Shown in pieces: positions 17,939-26,792 of a stretch of DNA of 64,000 nucleotides. The translations under genes and the position numbers were made by a program. A model generated the notes under the pieces. The model saw only the letters and a program-made list of their open reading frames with translations. It made no database searches and was not told where the DNA came from. Source of the stretch: Pectobacterium parmentieri (GTDB taxonomy: Bacteria > Pseudomonadota > Gammaproteobacteria > Enterobacterales > Enterobacteriaceae); assembly GCF_001742145.1 (NCBI RefSeq), contig NZ_CP015749.1, positions 1 through 64,000 on the forward strand. Direction: 5' to 3'. How positions within the stretch are numbered: position 1 is the first letter of the stretch; each line of letters begins with the position of its first letter.

Positions 17939-18630
17939 TGCGTACTAAAATTTCTCCCTCGTTAATGTGCATGAATCTAATGGAGATCAAGCAACAGTTG
18001 GCGGTTTTAAACTCGCGTGCGGATTTTTTACATGTCGATATCATGGACGGACATTACGTGAAAAATATCACGCTATCGCCGTTCTTCATTGAACAGATTC
18101 GCCCGCATACGCCGCTGGTGATAGATGTACATCTGATGGTGGAAACGCCCACTGATTTTATTGATGCGATTGCGAAGGCGGGAGCGGACTACATTTGCCC
18201 TCACGCTGAGACCATCAACCGGGATGCGTTTCGAGTGATTAATCAGATCCGCGCACTAGGCAAAAAAGTGGGGGTGGTACTGAACCCAGCGACGCCGATC
18301 GAATTTATTCATCACTATATTCATCTGCTGGACAAGATTACGATCATGACGGTGGATCCGGGCTACGCGGGGCAACCTTTTATCCCTGAAATGCTGCAAA
18401 AGATCGCGCAGTTGAAGGCATTAAAGCAGCAGCATGGCTATTCCTATCTGATTGAAATTGATGGATCTTGTAATCAGAAAACCTACGGTATGCTGCTGGA
18501 TGCGGGGGCGGAAGTCCTGATTGTGGGGACATCGGGCCTCTTCAACTTGCATGACGATCTGGCAACATCGTGGGAAACCATGACGGGACACATCGCGCAG
18601 GCGCAGCGCCTGATACAGGAGTCGGCATGA
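17938..18630 (+). CDS. alsE: AlsE-like allulose-6-phosphate 3-epimerase (ribulose-phosphate 3-epimerase family)
   Basis: A 230-residue TIM-barrel epimerase. The start KISPSLMCM, HVDIMDGHYV, DVHLMV, MTVDPGYAGQPF and EIDGSC place the metal-binding His/Asp residues as in the Rpe/AlsE family. Several stretches, including KISPSLMCM, MTVDPG-AGQPFIPEML and DGSCNQ-TY, match AlsE rather than housekeeping Rpe. It should interconvert D-allulose 6-phosphate and D-fructose 6-phosphate, or a close analogue. It is coupled by single-base overlap to the permease gene upstream and by ATGA to the kinase gene downstream. Confidence 0.85.
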   Translation: MRTKISPSLMCMNLMEIKQQLAVLNSRADFLHVDIMDGHYVKNITLSPFFIEQIRPHTPLVIDVHLMVETPTDFIDAIAKAGADYICPHAETINRDAFRVINQIRALGKKVGVVLNPATPIEFIHHYIHLLDKITIMTVDPGYAGQPFIPEMLQKIAQLKALKQQHGYSYLIEIDGSCNQKTYGMLLDAGAEVLIVGTSGLFNLHDDLATSWETMTGHIAQAQRLIQESA

Positions 18631-19520
18631 CCGAATGCTGGCTGGGGATCGATATTGGCGGTACCAGTACACGGTTAATGCTGATGGATGCACAGCACCA
18701 GTGGTCGGGGTTTCGCAAGATAGCAACGGAGAGCTGGGCGCAGCATCCTGATGCGTTGGCCGCCTTGACTGAGGTGATCGCGCAGACGCTGGAACAGCAG
18801 ACGGTGAACGGCGTGATGCTGGGGTTACCGGGTATTTTGAGTCGCGACCGCCAATCCGTGCTGTCGCTGCCGTTTATCCCTGCGTTGGATGGACAGCCGG
18901 TTGCCCAGACGATTAGTGAATGTCTGGGTATCCCCGTGGCGATGGATAAAGACGTCAACCATTTGATGCTGTGGGATTTAATGCAGCTAAAAACGTTACC
19001 GGACACGGCAGTGGGTATTTACCTCGGTACAGGGATTGGTAACAGTCTGTGGCTCAATGGTCGTTTTTATCACGGCGAGCACGGCGGTGCGGGTGAGTTG
19101 GGGCATATACCCTGGCCGGATAATCAACAGCCTTGCCCCTGTGGTAACCTTGGCTGTGTGGAAACCCTGACGTCGGGGCACTGGTTGAAAAACTGGGCAA
19201 CACAGCAGGGAGACTCGGCTATGTCGTCACTGTTTACACGCTGGGGAACGCACCCAGATTTACAGGCGTTTATCGATCGACTGGCGAAGGTCGTTGCGAT
19301 GGAAATGAATATTTTCGATCCTGACTACCTGGTTCTTGGTGGCGGCGTGTTGTCGATGGATGATTTTCCCCATACGGCGCTACGCGACGGGATTTGGCGG
19401 CATTTACGCCCACCAATGACGCGAGAGAAGCTAAACATGGTATTCAGTGAGGCGACGGACTATACCGGCTGTCGCGGAGCCTGTCTGGCAGCGGAGCGTC
19501 AATTCGGGAGGAAGGCATGA
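18627..19520 (+). CDS. alsK: ROK-family sugar kinase (AlsK-like)
   Basis: A 297-residue ROK kinase. The N-terminal phosphate loop is LGIDIGGTSTRLML. The signature GELGHI is followed by the zinc motif CPCGNLGCVETLTSG, with three cysteines and a histidine nearby, and later by NIFDPDYLVLGGGV. The ATG at 18627 overlaps the epimerase stop as ATGA; a longer frame from 18570 is inside that gene. Similarity and position fit AlsK, the putative allose kinase, acting before the AlsE-like epimerase. The true substrate is inferred. Confidence 0.85.
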   Translation: MTECWLGIDIGGTSTRLMLMDAQHQWSGFRKIATESWAQHPDALAALTEVIAQTLEQQTVNGVMLGLPGILSRDRQSVLSLPFIPALDGQPVAQTISECLGIPVAMDKDVNHLMLWDLMQLKTLPDTAVGIYLGTGIGNSLWLNGRFYHGEHGGAGELGHIPWPDNQQPCPCGNLGCVETLTSGHWLKNWATQQGDSAMSSLFTRWGTHPDLQAFIDRLAKVVAMEMNIFDPDYLVLGGGVLSMDDFPHTALRDGIWRHLRPPMTREKLNMVFSEATDYTGCRGACLAAERQFGRKA

Positions 19521-20473
19521 AAGGCAAGGTTTGCGTATTTGGTTCGTTCAATCTGGATATTGTGGCGGGGATGTCCCGCTTTCCACAGCCGGGAGAGTCG
19601 CTGATTGCTCACCGCAGCATGATGGGGCCGGGCGGAAAAGGGGCGAATCAGGCGACGGCGGCGTTGCGTGCGGGGGCGCGCGTACACTACATCGGTAAAA
19701 TTGGTAATGACGACTTTGGCCTGTTTGCTCGGCGTCATCTCGAAAAGACCGGCTTTGATGCTATCACGCTCTTTACCTGTAAGGAAAAACCGACGGGGAA
19801 TGCGCTGATCTATGTGGCCGGTAATGATGCGGAAAACATGATTTCCGTTTATCCCGGTGCCAATTTGATGGTGACGGCGGCGGAGATCGCGCGCTGCCAG
19901 CCGACGGTAGCCGCGGCGGATATTTTATTGATTCAGCTAGAAAATAATCTTAGCGCGATTCAGCGTATCGTGGATAGCGCGCAGGCGGCGAATACCTTCG
20001 TCATTATGAATCCCGCTCCCTGGCAGAAAGTGAGTGACGCTTTGCTCAGTAAGATCGATCTGCTGACGCCAAATAGCACCGAAGCCACGCTGTTGACGGG
20101 TATCTCCGTCACCGATATCGACAGCGCCCAGCGTGCCGCCGCGGTGCTGCATCAAAAAGGGGTGCGGCAGTTGGTGATCACGCTCGGCATGCAGGGGGCG
20201 TTATTATCCACCGGTGATACTCAGTCCCATATCCCTGCGTTTCCTGCGCAACCCAAGGACACCACGGGCGCGGGCGATGCGTTTAATGGCGCGCTGGCCG
20301 CGAGGCTGGCAGCGGGCGACTCCCTGGAACAGGCGGCGCTCTTTTCCTCTGCCTATGCCTCACTTTGCGTTGAGCGCGAAGGTGCTGCGCATGCGATGCC
20401 GCGCTATGAGGAAGCGCTTGAACGGATGCAGCAGCACGCGAAGCTGCTGCACGATACGGGGAACGTTCGTTAG
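19517..20473 (+). CDS. PfkB-family carbohydrate kinase (ribokinase-like)
   Basis: A 318-residue PfkB/ribokinase-family enzyme. Signature 1 is GPGGKGANQATAALRAGA and signature 2 is DTTGAGDAFNGALAARLA, with the catalytic Asp in GAGD. It ends the sugar operon and overlaps the ROK kinase by ATGA. A second sugar kinase in an als-type operon is unusual. It may phosphorylate a pentose or a second imported sugar, or act at another carbon, as phosphofructokinases and tagatose-6-phosphate kinases of this family do. The substrate cannot be fixed from sequence. Confidence 0.87.
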   Translation: MKGKVCVFGSFNLDIVAGMSRFPQPGESLIAHRSMMGPGGKGANQATAALRAGARVHYIGKIGNDDFGLFARRHLEKTGFDAITLFTCKEKPTGNALIYVAGNDAENMISVYPGANLMVTAAEIARCQPTVAAADILLIQLENNLSAIQRIVDSAQAANTFVIMNPAPWQKVSDALLSKIDLLTPNSTEATLLTGISVTDIDSAQRAAAVLHQKGVRQLVITLGMQGALLSTGDTQSHIPAFPAQPKDTTGAGDAFNGALAARLAAGDSLEQAALFSSAYASLCVEREGAAHAMPRYEEALERMQQHAKLLHDTGNVR

Positions 20474-20512
20474 CGCGTTGGGAATGCGGCAAAAAGAAGC
20501 GAACCGGACACG

Positions 20513-20839
20513 TTACATATTTGAATAGAGGTTCATGATAATGCCCCCGCTGATAATCAGAACCATTGAAAATACCGCAGGTAAATCTGGTTTTTGTTTA
20601 TAAAGTAGCATCGAAATAAATGTTACGCCGACGATGCCAAACCCGCACCAGAGCGAGTAGGCCACGCCCACGGGTAAATAGCCCATTGCGCGGGTTAATG
20701 AAAAATAGCAGAGGCAGTAAGCGAGAATAACGATAACGGAAGGCGTGCGTCTTTTAAATCCATCGGTTTTTTTGATCATCGAGGTGCCGGTAATTTCTGA
20801 ACCAATGGAAAGCGCCAACCATAAGAATCCGTTTAACAT
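20513..20839 (-). CDS. Small multidrug resistance (SMR) transporter subunit 2
   Basis: A 108-residue SMR-family inner-membrane protein with four hydrophobic segments. The conserved TM1 glutamate lies in LALSIGSEITGTSMIK, and SLTRAMGYLPVGVAYSLWCG is the usual TM2-TM3 motif. AAGGAT precedes the ATG. It is the last gene of the cutC-cutD-SMR-SMR run, and the paired arrangement suggests a heterodimer like MdtIJ or EbrAB. Export of trimethylamine or handling of choline-like cations is a reasonable inference, since SMR genes recur in choline-lyase clusters. Confidence 0.87.
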   Translation of the reverse strand: MLNGFLWLALSIGSEITGTSMIKKTDGFKRRTPSVIVILAYCLCYFSLTRAMGYLPVGVAYSLWCGFGIVGVTFISMLLYKQKPDLPAVFSMVLIISGGIIMNLYSNM

Positions 20840-20856
20840 GATGGATATCCTTATTG

Positions 20857-21273
20857 TTAATGAATGATTTTTGTATCTAATGGCTGATTCTGATCGCCGC
20901 TTGTTATCGCCTCGGGCTGTTCATCTGCGCCCATTTTAGAAAAGAGATTCATGATGGCTATGCCAGTAGCAATCACAACCATCCCAATGATGGCAGGAAT
21001 ATCGGGGTGTTGGCCGTAAAAAATAATACTGAGCGTCGAAACTAATAAAATACCGGTGCCAGACCAGGTGGCATAGGCCAGACCTACGGGAAGATGTTTT
21101 ACGGCTTTTGATAGTGAATAATAACAAATGCAGTACAGCAGAATAATAACGGCTAATAACGCTATTTTTGTCGACCCCTGACTATTATCAAACATTTTTA
21201 ACGTGGACGTGGCGGACGTTTCTGACAAGATGACGAATAACATCCACAGCCATGACTGCTTTCTGGGTGACAT
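20857..21273 (-). CDS. SMR transporter subunit 1 with extended C-terminus
   Basis: A 138-residue SMR protein starting at 21273 (MSPRKQSWLW), with GGAGCAATACT upstream. The TM1 glutamate is in MLFVILSETSATSTLK, and LSKAVKHLPVGLAYATWSGTG is the TM2-TM3 motif. About 25 polar residues follow TM4, longer than the usual 105-115 residue SMR subunit. It lies 53 bp after cutD and 17 bp before its SMR partner. The 31 residues that a start at 21366 would add overlap cutD's 3' end and are not credible. Confidence 0.86.
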   Translation of the reverse strand: MSPRKQSWLWMLFVILSETSATSTLKMFDNSQGSTKIALLAVIILLYCICYYSLSKAVKHLPVGLAYATWSGTGILLVSTLSIIFYGQHPDIPAIIGMVVIATGIAIMNLFSKMGADEQPEAITSGDQNQPLDTKIIH

Positions 21274-21325
21274 AGTATTGCTCCTGGTTGATGTGCTGTT
21301 AAGAATACGTGATCTAGTTTTCTCT

Positions 21326-22276
21326 TTAATGACGAACCAGCCGAATGTCGAAATCAAATTCGTCAAAGAAAGCGTCCAAATGGTTTAGCTCTTCCTCGCT
21401 GTAGCTGGGATCGGTTTGTATTGGATAAAGGGTGCCTAGCCTTTCGTACTTTTTGCGGCCTAGTTGGTGGTAGGGCAGGATATCGATACGCCGCACGTTG
21501 CCACGTTTTGCGAGCGTTTGTACGTAGTGAATCGCACCCGTGACGGCGTCATACGAATCGTTGTATCCGCGAACGAGCGGCATGCGAATAACGATATCGG
21601 CACCCAATTCGACCAGATGCTCCAGATTACGTCGTATGTTCTCATTTCCTATACCAAACAGCGCCTTATGCTGGCTCGTGTCGATATGTTTGATATCAAA
21701 GAGGAACATATCCGTTACCGCTGCCAGTCGCTCGTAATGTGATAGTGATGTCGTCCCCTGTGTTTCCACGGCGGTATTGATCATCTTTTGTTTGCATGCC
21801 TGAAGGAGCGCAACGGCAAAATCTGTTTGCAGGCTCACCTCTCCGCCGCTGAGCGTCACACCGCCGCCCGAAGACTGATAAAAGCTATAGTCTTGCATGA
21901 TGACGGCCATCAATTCCGCGACCGTCATATCTTGCCCTATGATATCAAGCGCATGAGAAGGGCATATCGCCTCACATTTTCGGCACCCTGTGCATTGAAT
22001 AGCGCGATCGATATGATGAAATCGCTGTCCACGAGCATCAGCGAGCAGGGTGTGGATGTGGTGGGGACAGACTTCGTCACATTTGCCGCAGTGCTGGCAT
22101 TTATCCGGCGAAAACATGATTTGATAGGCACGACGTATCCCCTCTGGATTGGCGCACCAAGGGCAGAGAATATTGCAGCCTTTCAGAAAAATCAGCGTGC
22201 GAACGCCTTCTCCATCATGGAGAGAGTATTTCTGAATATTAAATATTCGGCCGGTGATGTCTTGTGCTGATTCCAT
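21326..22276 (-). CDS. cutD: Glycyl-radical enzyme activase, CutD-type (radical SAM)
   Basis: A 316-residue radical SAM activase. The SAM cluster motif is GCNILCPWC (CX3CX2C). Two added ferredoxin-like clusters follow: CQHCGKCDEVCP and CTGCRKCEAICP. LSGGEVSLQ is the SAM-binding GGE motif. It should install the glycyl radical on the neighbouring CutC under anaerobic conditions. The ATG at 22276 has GGGGAG just upstream; a GTG 12 bases earlier is less likely. It lies 87 bp after cutC and before the two SMR genes. Confidence 0.9.
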   Translation of the reverse strand: MESAQDITGRIFNIQKYSLHDGEGVRTLIFLKGCNILCPWCANPEGIRRAYQIMFSPDKCQHCGKCDEVCPHHIHTLLADARGQRFHHIDRAIQCTGCRKCEAICPSHALDIIGQDMTVAELMAVIMQDYSFYQSSGGGVTLSGGEVSLQTDFAVALLQACKQKMINTAVETQGTTSLSHYERLAAVTDMFLFDIKHIDTSQHKALFGIGNENIRRNLEHLVELGADIVIRMPLVRGYNDSYDAVTGAIHYVQTLAKRGNVRRIDILPYHQLGRKKYERLGTLYPIQTDPSYSEEELNHLDAFFDEFDFDIRLVRH

Positions 22277-22363
22277 TTCACTCCCCACATCTCACTCTGC
22301 CTGAGGCAAGATAAACATCCTTGTTCACGGCGTGTGTCTTACTTATCTGCACGTGTTGAGGGG

Positions 22364-24868
22364 TCAGAATTTCTCAATCATGGTGCGGCTAATGATTTCA
22401 TCCTGAACTTCTTTACAAAGCTCAACGAAGTACGCGCTGTAGCCCGCCACGCGAACGATTAAATCACGGTATTTTTCTGGTTCCTGCTGGGCTTTCCGCA
22501 ACACCTCATCGTCAACGTAGCTGAATTGCATCTGACCATTGCCCAAAATGGAGGACGTTCTCAGCAGAGTGATCAGCCCGTTGCGACCTTCTGGCGTATC
22601 CAGCATGCCTTTAAGGAATTTGAAGTTATGCACCATCCCTATGTTCATGCTTTCCACATTCATTTTACTGACAGACTTGATGCTTGCCGTCGGCCCTTTT
22701 TTGTCTGCCCCTTGCGTTGGGCTGATCCCGTCGGAGAGCGGTGTCCATGCCAGACGTCCGTTTGCGCTGGCCGCAGTTAATGCGCCGATAGGCGTATTGT
22801 TAGAGATAGACAAGGTGCCGTGGCTAAAGGTGGAATAGAGCATCTTGTATTGGCGGCACTCGCGTTCTGTCCATTCCGTGATATCGAGCGCGAGCGGGTC
22901 AACGGCGTTGTCGTCATTGCCGTATTTCGGGGCATTCAGGCAATCCCTGTGCAGTGCGTCGTAGCCTGAAAAGTTAGCTAACAGCGCGTCACGCATCTGT
23001 TCCAGCGTGTACTGACGATCTTCATAGACGAGTTTCCGAATGGCCATCATGGAATCAACGTAGGTGGCTAACCCAGAGAAGATGAGCCCAGGCCCATGAT
23101 TGATTACTGCGCCCCCTGCGGTGACATCCCGACCGGTTTCCATGCAACCTTCCACCAGCAGAGACATCAGGGGTTTGGGGGCGACATCACGATGTACACG
23201 CTGGCTGATCACGGTGCCAATTGCCGACAGGCGGATGATGTGTGCAATCTGGGCTTTCACCGCGCGGTCAAAAGCCTCGAACGTGTCTAGCGTGCTCAAG
23301 TCGCCGGTGTCCAGCCCTTGAACGCGATCAAAGAGGATCATGCGACCACGGTTTAACACGAACTCAATGGCGATGGGCCACTGGGTATAGCCCGTTGACG
23401 TCCACTGATAAATACGGCCTGATTTCTGTGGTTCTACGCAGCCCATCAGGCAGTAGTCGCGCGCATCGTCAAAATCGAAGCCTTTGCGCAGCATCATTTT
23501 GATATGAGAATCATCGAAGTGACATGCCGGGAAACCCATGCCGGATTTGACCACATCGACAATTTTTTCCATGTACTCGTGCGGTGATTGGTTATGAATT
23601 CGGCAGGCGAGCGAAGGCTGATACACTTTCACAAAACGCACCGCATCCATAATCAGGTAGGTGAGATCGTTACAGGCATCGCCGCCACTGCGTTTCTGCC
23701 CACCCACCGTCAGGTTAATAAACGGCTGATAGCCCGCGAAATATTTCGCGCCGCTTTCGCTGGACATCCACATGAGTTCCGCACATTTCAGAATGAACAT
23801 CTGTAGCAGTTCCAGTGCCTGTTCGCGCGTCAGGCGGCCGGATTGAATGTCGGCTTCATACATCGGGTAGCAGTATTGATCGACGCGCCCTAGCGAAATG
23901 CCAGTCTGGTTTTCTTCAATTTCGAACAAAGACTCCAGCGTCCAGATACTTTGCAGGGCTTCCTGCAACGTTTTAGGGGGATTGGCAGGCACGTTCTCGT
24001 TGACGTCGGCAATCATCAGGAGTTCTGCACGCCGTGAGGCGTCGGTTTCCTGTGCTGCCAGCACTCGCGCCTGTGCTGCAATGCGGCTGGCATAGGCCAT
24101 GACGCCGTCGCAGGTTTCAATTGCCGCTTTATAGAAATAGATGCGATCGATATGAGCGGGATCTTCCATACCCAGTTCGGCAAGCTTTGCCTGCGCATCG
24201 GCTTTGATGCCCTTCATCCCTTTCGTGAAGAGCAACACGTCATAACCTGGGCAGGTATCGCCGCCGCCGTTGATCTGGTGGTAAGACAGATCGCTGACAA
24301 ACGTTTCTCCGCTGAATGCCCAAAGACCCGCTTCACGATATTGTGCTTCACATACTTCATCCAGCGAACGACCTTGCCAAAAGGGTGCGATTTCTTCGCG
24401 GATGGTTTTTTTATCTTCTTCTGAGATCTGAAACGGGTCCTGAGGGCGCGTGCTCATGGTGTCCAGTTCGTCCTGCACCCAGCGCCAGGCGATATCAGGA
24501 GAGAACGCGCCGGCACGCGGTTTACCGCAGGGGTGGCCTACGATCAGTTCTTCATCCTGAATCAGAATAGGGGCGGTTTCACAGGCGCGACGAAAGGATT
24601 TTGCACGTAGCAGAATGGGGGGCAGCCCAGGATTGTGTTTCGCAACCTCGGTAAAGGCTACTGCGCGATAAATAGAGACACTGGGACGTGCCTCTAAATA
24701 GTGTGCGCGTAGACGCTGCATCCGTGGCGTAAGGGCTTCTTGCTCTGCAACGGCTTCATCGGCGGAAGATTTTTTGCTGCCATGCTGTCTGGCTATTTTT
24801 CCGCTATTCACTATGCTGTTACCGAGTGAGAAAGGGGCCGTGTCTGGTGCTAACGTGTCATTATCCAT
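22364..24868 (-). CDS. cutC: Choline trimethylamine-lyase, CutC
   Basis: An 834-residue glycyl-radical enzyme that splits choline into trimethylamine and acetaldehyde without oxygen. The active-site stretch [19 protein letters not shown] has Cys and Glu in the CVE triad, Thr 13 residues after the Cys and Tyr 17 after it. This is the spacing of C489, E491, T502 and Y506 in characterised CutC and separates it from pyruvate formate-lyase and glycerol dehydratase. AGYQPFINL supplies the aromatic residue. The radical glycine is in RVAGYSAYF near the C-terminus. The start at 24868 (MDNDTL) has AGGAG eight bases upstream. It lacks the long N-terminal extension of many enterobacterial CutC proteins, and no microcompartment genes are in the window. 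Confidence 0.92.
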   Translation of the reverse strand: MDNDTLAPDTAPFSLGNSIVNSGKIARQHGSKKSSADEAVAEQEALTPRMQRLRAHYLEARPSVSIYRAVAFTEVAKHNPGLPPILLRAKSFRRACETAPILIQDEELIVGHPCGKPRAGAFSPDIAWRWVQDELDTMSTRPQDPFQISEEDKKTIREEIAPFWQGRSLDEVCEAQYREAGLWAFSGETFVSDLSYHQINGGGDTCPGYDVLLFTKGMKGIKADAQAKLAELGMEDPAHIDRIYFYKAAIETCDGVMAYASRIAAQARVLAAQETDASRRAELLMIADVNENVPANPPKTLQEALQSIWTLESLFEIEENQTGISLGRVDQYCYPMYEADIQSGRLTREQALELLQMFILKCAELMWMSSESGAKYFAGYQPFINLTVGGQKRSGGDACNDLTYLIMDAVRFVKVYQPSLACRIHNQSPHEYMEKIVDVVKSGMGFPACHFDDSHIKMMLRKGFDFDDARDYCLMGCVEPQKSGRIYQWTSTGYTQWPIAIEFVLNRGRMILFDRVQGLDTGDLSTLDTFEAFDRAVKAQIAHIIRLSAIGTVISQRVHRDVAPKPLMSLLVEGCMETGRDVTAGGAVINHGPGLIFSGLATYVDSMMAIRKLVYEDRQYTLEQMRDALLANFSGYDALHRDCLNAPKYGNDDNAVDPLALDITEWTERECRQYKMLYSTFSHGTLSISNNTPIGALTAASANGRLAWTPLSDGISPTQGADKKGPTASIKSVSKMNVESMNIGMVHNFKFLKGMLDTPEGRNGLITLLRTSSILGNGQMQFSYVDDEVLRKAQQEPEKYRDLIVRVAGYSAYFVELCKEVQDEIISRTMIEKF

Positions 24869-25069
24869 ACGAAAATCTCCTGCTGTTATTTTTTCTGACT
24901 CAATAAAGGGTGGAAAGGTAAGTGCAGTGAGCAATCTCTGAATCCCCGCGCAGGCAGGAAATATATCCGCCTGAACATTGATTTATATATATTACTGTAC
25001 CAATCTATTGTTGTTTTTTTTGAGTTGTCGCTATTTAATAACGTTGTTTTTATAAAAATAAGATCGGTT

Positions 25070-25075
25070 TTTATA
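25070..25075 (-). promoter_or_regulatory. Candidate -10 element of cutC
   Basis: TATAAA on the minus strand. It would give a start near 25064, which puts the centre of the perfect FNR box at about -41.5, the class II activator position. Confidence 0.55.
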
Positions 25076-25098
25076 TTCAATTCCCCAAGTGATTCGCG

Positions 25099-25112
25099 TT
25101 GATAAAAATCAA
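25099..25112. promoter_or_regulatory. Perfect FNR box upstream of cutC
   Basis: TTGATAAAAATCAA matches the FNR consensus TTGAT-N4-ATCAA at all 10 defined positions. An oxygen-labile glycyl-radical enzyme is a logical FNR target. Confidence 0.82.
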
Positions 25113-25314
25113 TGCACACGACGCTTTAAGTGTTGTGGGGTATTGAAATGGTTTGTGTTGCTATCTACGTTAATTAACTGATGGAAGTGCAGTTCATATT
25201 GATTGCTTTTCTCATGAATTAATTTGGATTGTTTTTATATATTTCTTATTTTTATGCATTCAAAATAGTGTAGTCATTATTTTAACGATGATGAAGCGTT
25301 ATCTTGTTAATAAA

Positions 25315-25328
25315 TTGACCAAGATCAA
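25315..25328. promoter_or_regulatory. Second, near-perfect FNR box
   Basis: TTGACCAAGATCAA matches 9 of 10 FNR positions. It lies about 216 bp upstream of the first box, far from the predicted start, so it may be an accessory site or serve another promoter. Confidence 0.55.
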
Positions 25329-25473
25329 TTCATTTTGTTTTATTAAATTGGTTGTTTTGTATTATTTCCTTGTTAATTATTCTGAGTGGATGGATTATAA
25401 ATAAATGGAAAGGGGATAATATATTCTACATGATTTTAATTGCAGGAGGGCGGCAAAGATAAGGGTGATAATT

Positions 25474-25505
25474 CAGGCCAATTTACGCTTAAGAAAATTG
25501 GCCTG
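25474..25505 (-). terminator. Terminator of the aldolase-symporter-SDR operon
   Basis: A perfect 11-bp stem, CAGGCCAATTT and AAATTGGCCTG, with a 10-base loop begins 20 bp past the SDR stop. Confidence 0.75.
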
Positions 25506-25524
25506 TAATAATGGGATACGTGCG

Positions 25525-26214
25525 CTACAGCGAGGCACCACCGCATATCACCAACTGCTGGCCAGTAATGGCTGCCGCAGAAGGGGAGAGCAGATAACCG
25601 ACCAAATCGGCCACTTCCTGCGGCTGAATGAAACGCCCAATCGGCGGTAGCTTCGGCGGAGAGCTCTGGCGACCCGGCATCGTCAGCATTGGGGTTTCGG
25701 TAGCGCCCGGGGCGACAATGTTCACCGTAATACCGCGTGGCGCCAGTTCCGCTGCCCAGCTTCTCGCCATACCAATCATCGCGGATTTTGTGGTCACGTA
25801 CTGGCTGCGCCCTGCGGAACCGCTAGAGGTACGGCTACCCAGTAGCACGATCCTGCCCCCTTGCAGCAGTTTATCGACCAGTCGATCGGCAAGCACCTGT
25901 GCAGCATTGATATGCAATCGCCACAGCGTTTCACCGTCCTCCAGCGAAAGCTGGCCGAGCGGGGCAGCCTTCATTATGCCAGCGGCATGGATGACGGCAT
26001 CAACCTGCACAATTTCGTCCAGAATGGCAATCAGCGTGGGCGTATCCATGATATCCACCGCGCGGTGGGTAAAGTGTGGATGTGAATAGTCACCCGGCTT
26101 GCGTGACAGGCCGGTTACCCGCCAGCCTTCCGCCAGTAATTTTTGTGTGATGGCGGCACCGATCCCTGAGCTGCTGCCGGTAATCAGGGCGTGTTTAGGG
26201 GCTGTAGCTGACAT
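25525..26214 (-). CDS. Short-chain dehydrogenase/reductase
   Basis: A 229-residue classical SDR. The nucleotide loop is ALITGSSSGIGAAI (TGxxxGIG), and HAAGIM corresponds to the NNAG motif. The catalytic residues are the serine in LLGSRTSSGSAG and the Tyr-x-x-x-Lys in SQYVTTKSA. IVAPGATETPM follows as the usual PG motif. It is the last gene of the minus-strand operon that contains the aldolase and symporter. It probably oxidises or reduces a sugar-acid intermediate, but the substrate is unknown. Confidence 0.85.
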   Translation of the reverse strand: MSATAPKHALITGSSSGIGAAITQKLLAEGWRVTGLSRKPGDYSHPHFTHRAVDIMDTPTLIAILDEIVQVDAVIHAAGIMKAAPLGQLSLEDGETLWRLHINAAQVLADRLVDKLLQGGRIVLLGSRTSSGSAGRSQYVTTKSAMIGMARSWAAELAPRGITVNIVAPGATETPMLTMPGRQSSPPKLPPIGRFIQPQEVADLVGYLLSPSAAAITGQQLVICGGASL

Positions 26215-26259
26215 GTGTCTCCTTAATCAAACTTAACGGCTTTGATGCACCATTCTTAA

Positions 26260-26727
26260 TTACAACAACGTGACGGGGATTTTAAACACGGCTTTTTTAA
26301 CCGGTGCTGGATTGTCGTTAATGGCACACAGCGCCTGATGGGCTTCTCCCGGATAGAACGTGACGAAATCGCCTGCTCGCAGATGGATCTGATGCGGCAC
26401 CTGTGGGTTATCCAGAATATAGAGATCGGGTTTACGTTCCGTCGCGGGCTGACCATGCACATCATTCAGACCGTAACCGATAATCTCTTCGCCTTCCAGA
26501 ATCAGTTGAATATCGAGATAGTTGCTGTGAAATTCGGTATGTCGGGTGGCGCGCGGTGCGGTATTCGTCGTGCCGATGTTGTAAAACCACTCGGCACCTT
26601 CTGGCTGATAGCGGCCTTCTGGCAACGCATTCAGTTCAGCTAACGACATGCCTGATGCGGACAGAATAGTCCACAGCACGTCGGGCAGTGTGGCGAGTTT
26701 TAGGGCGTTTAGGTTTCCTGCAATCAT
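26260..26727 (-). CDS. YhcH/YjgK/YiaL family protein (DUF386 cupin)
   Basis: A 155-residue beta-sandwich protein of the YhcH/YjgK/YiaL family. GRYQPEGAEWFYN, HSNYLDIQLILEGEEIIGYG and DFVTFYPGEAHQAL show the conserved His/Glu set thought to bind a metal. In E. coli, YhcH lies in the sialic-acid operon and YiaL in the sugar-acid yia operon, so members are linked with keto-sugar-acid use, perhaps as anomerases. The start at 26727 has AGGA upstream; the 28 extra residues from 26811 would overlap the sialidase-like gene. It lies between that gene and the SDR. Confidence 0.87.
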   Translation of the reverse strand: MIAGNLNALKLATLPDVLWTILSASGMSLAELNALPEGRYQPEGAEWFYNIGTTNTAPRATRHTEFHSNYLDIQLILEGEEIIGYGLNDVHGQPATERKPDLYILDNPQVPHQIHLRAGDFVTFYPGEAHQALCAINDNPAPVKKAVFKIPVTLL

Positions 26728-26792
26728 TATCGTGTCCTGAAGGAAGATAGCGGGGGAGAGCCCCCGCTGGAAAAGAGAAAAAGCAGCGTGGT

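Larger units (their letters stand above)
24869..25473. other. Long AT-rich regulatory region upstream of cutC
   Basis: About 600 bp without a credible gene, strongly AT-rich. It holds a perfect FNR box (25099-25112), a matching -10 element (25070-25075) and a second near-perfect FNR box (25315-25328). The predicted transcript would have a leader of about 195 nt; I see no recognisable riboswitch in it. The ORF at 24886-25119 is AT-rich noise. Confidence 0.7.

Noticed and set aside
24886..25119. 77-residue ORF upstream of cutC
   Set aside because: It overlaps the predicted promoter and FNR box and has AT-rich noise composition.
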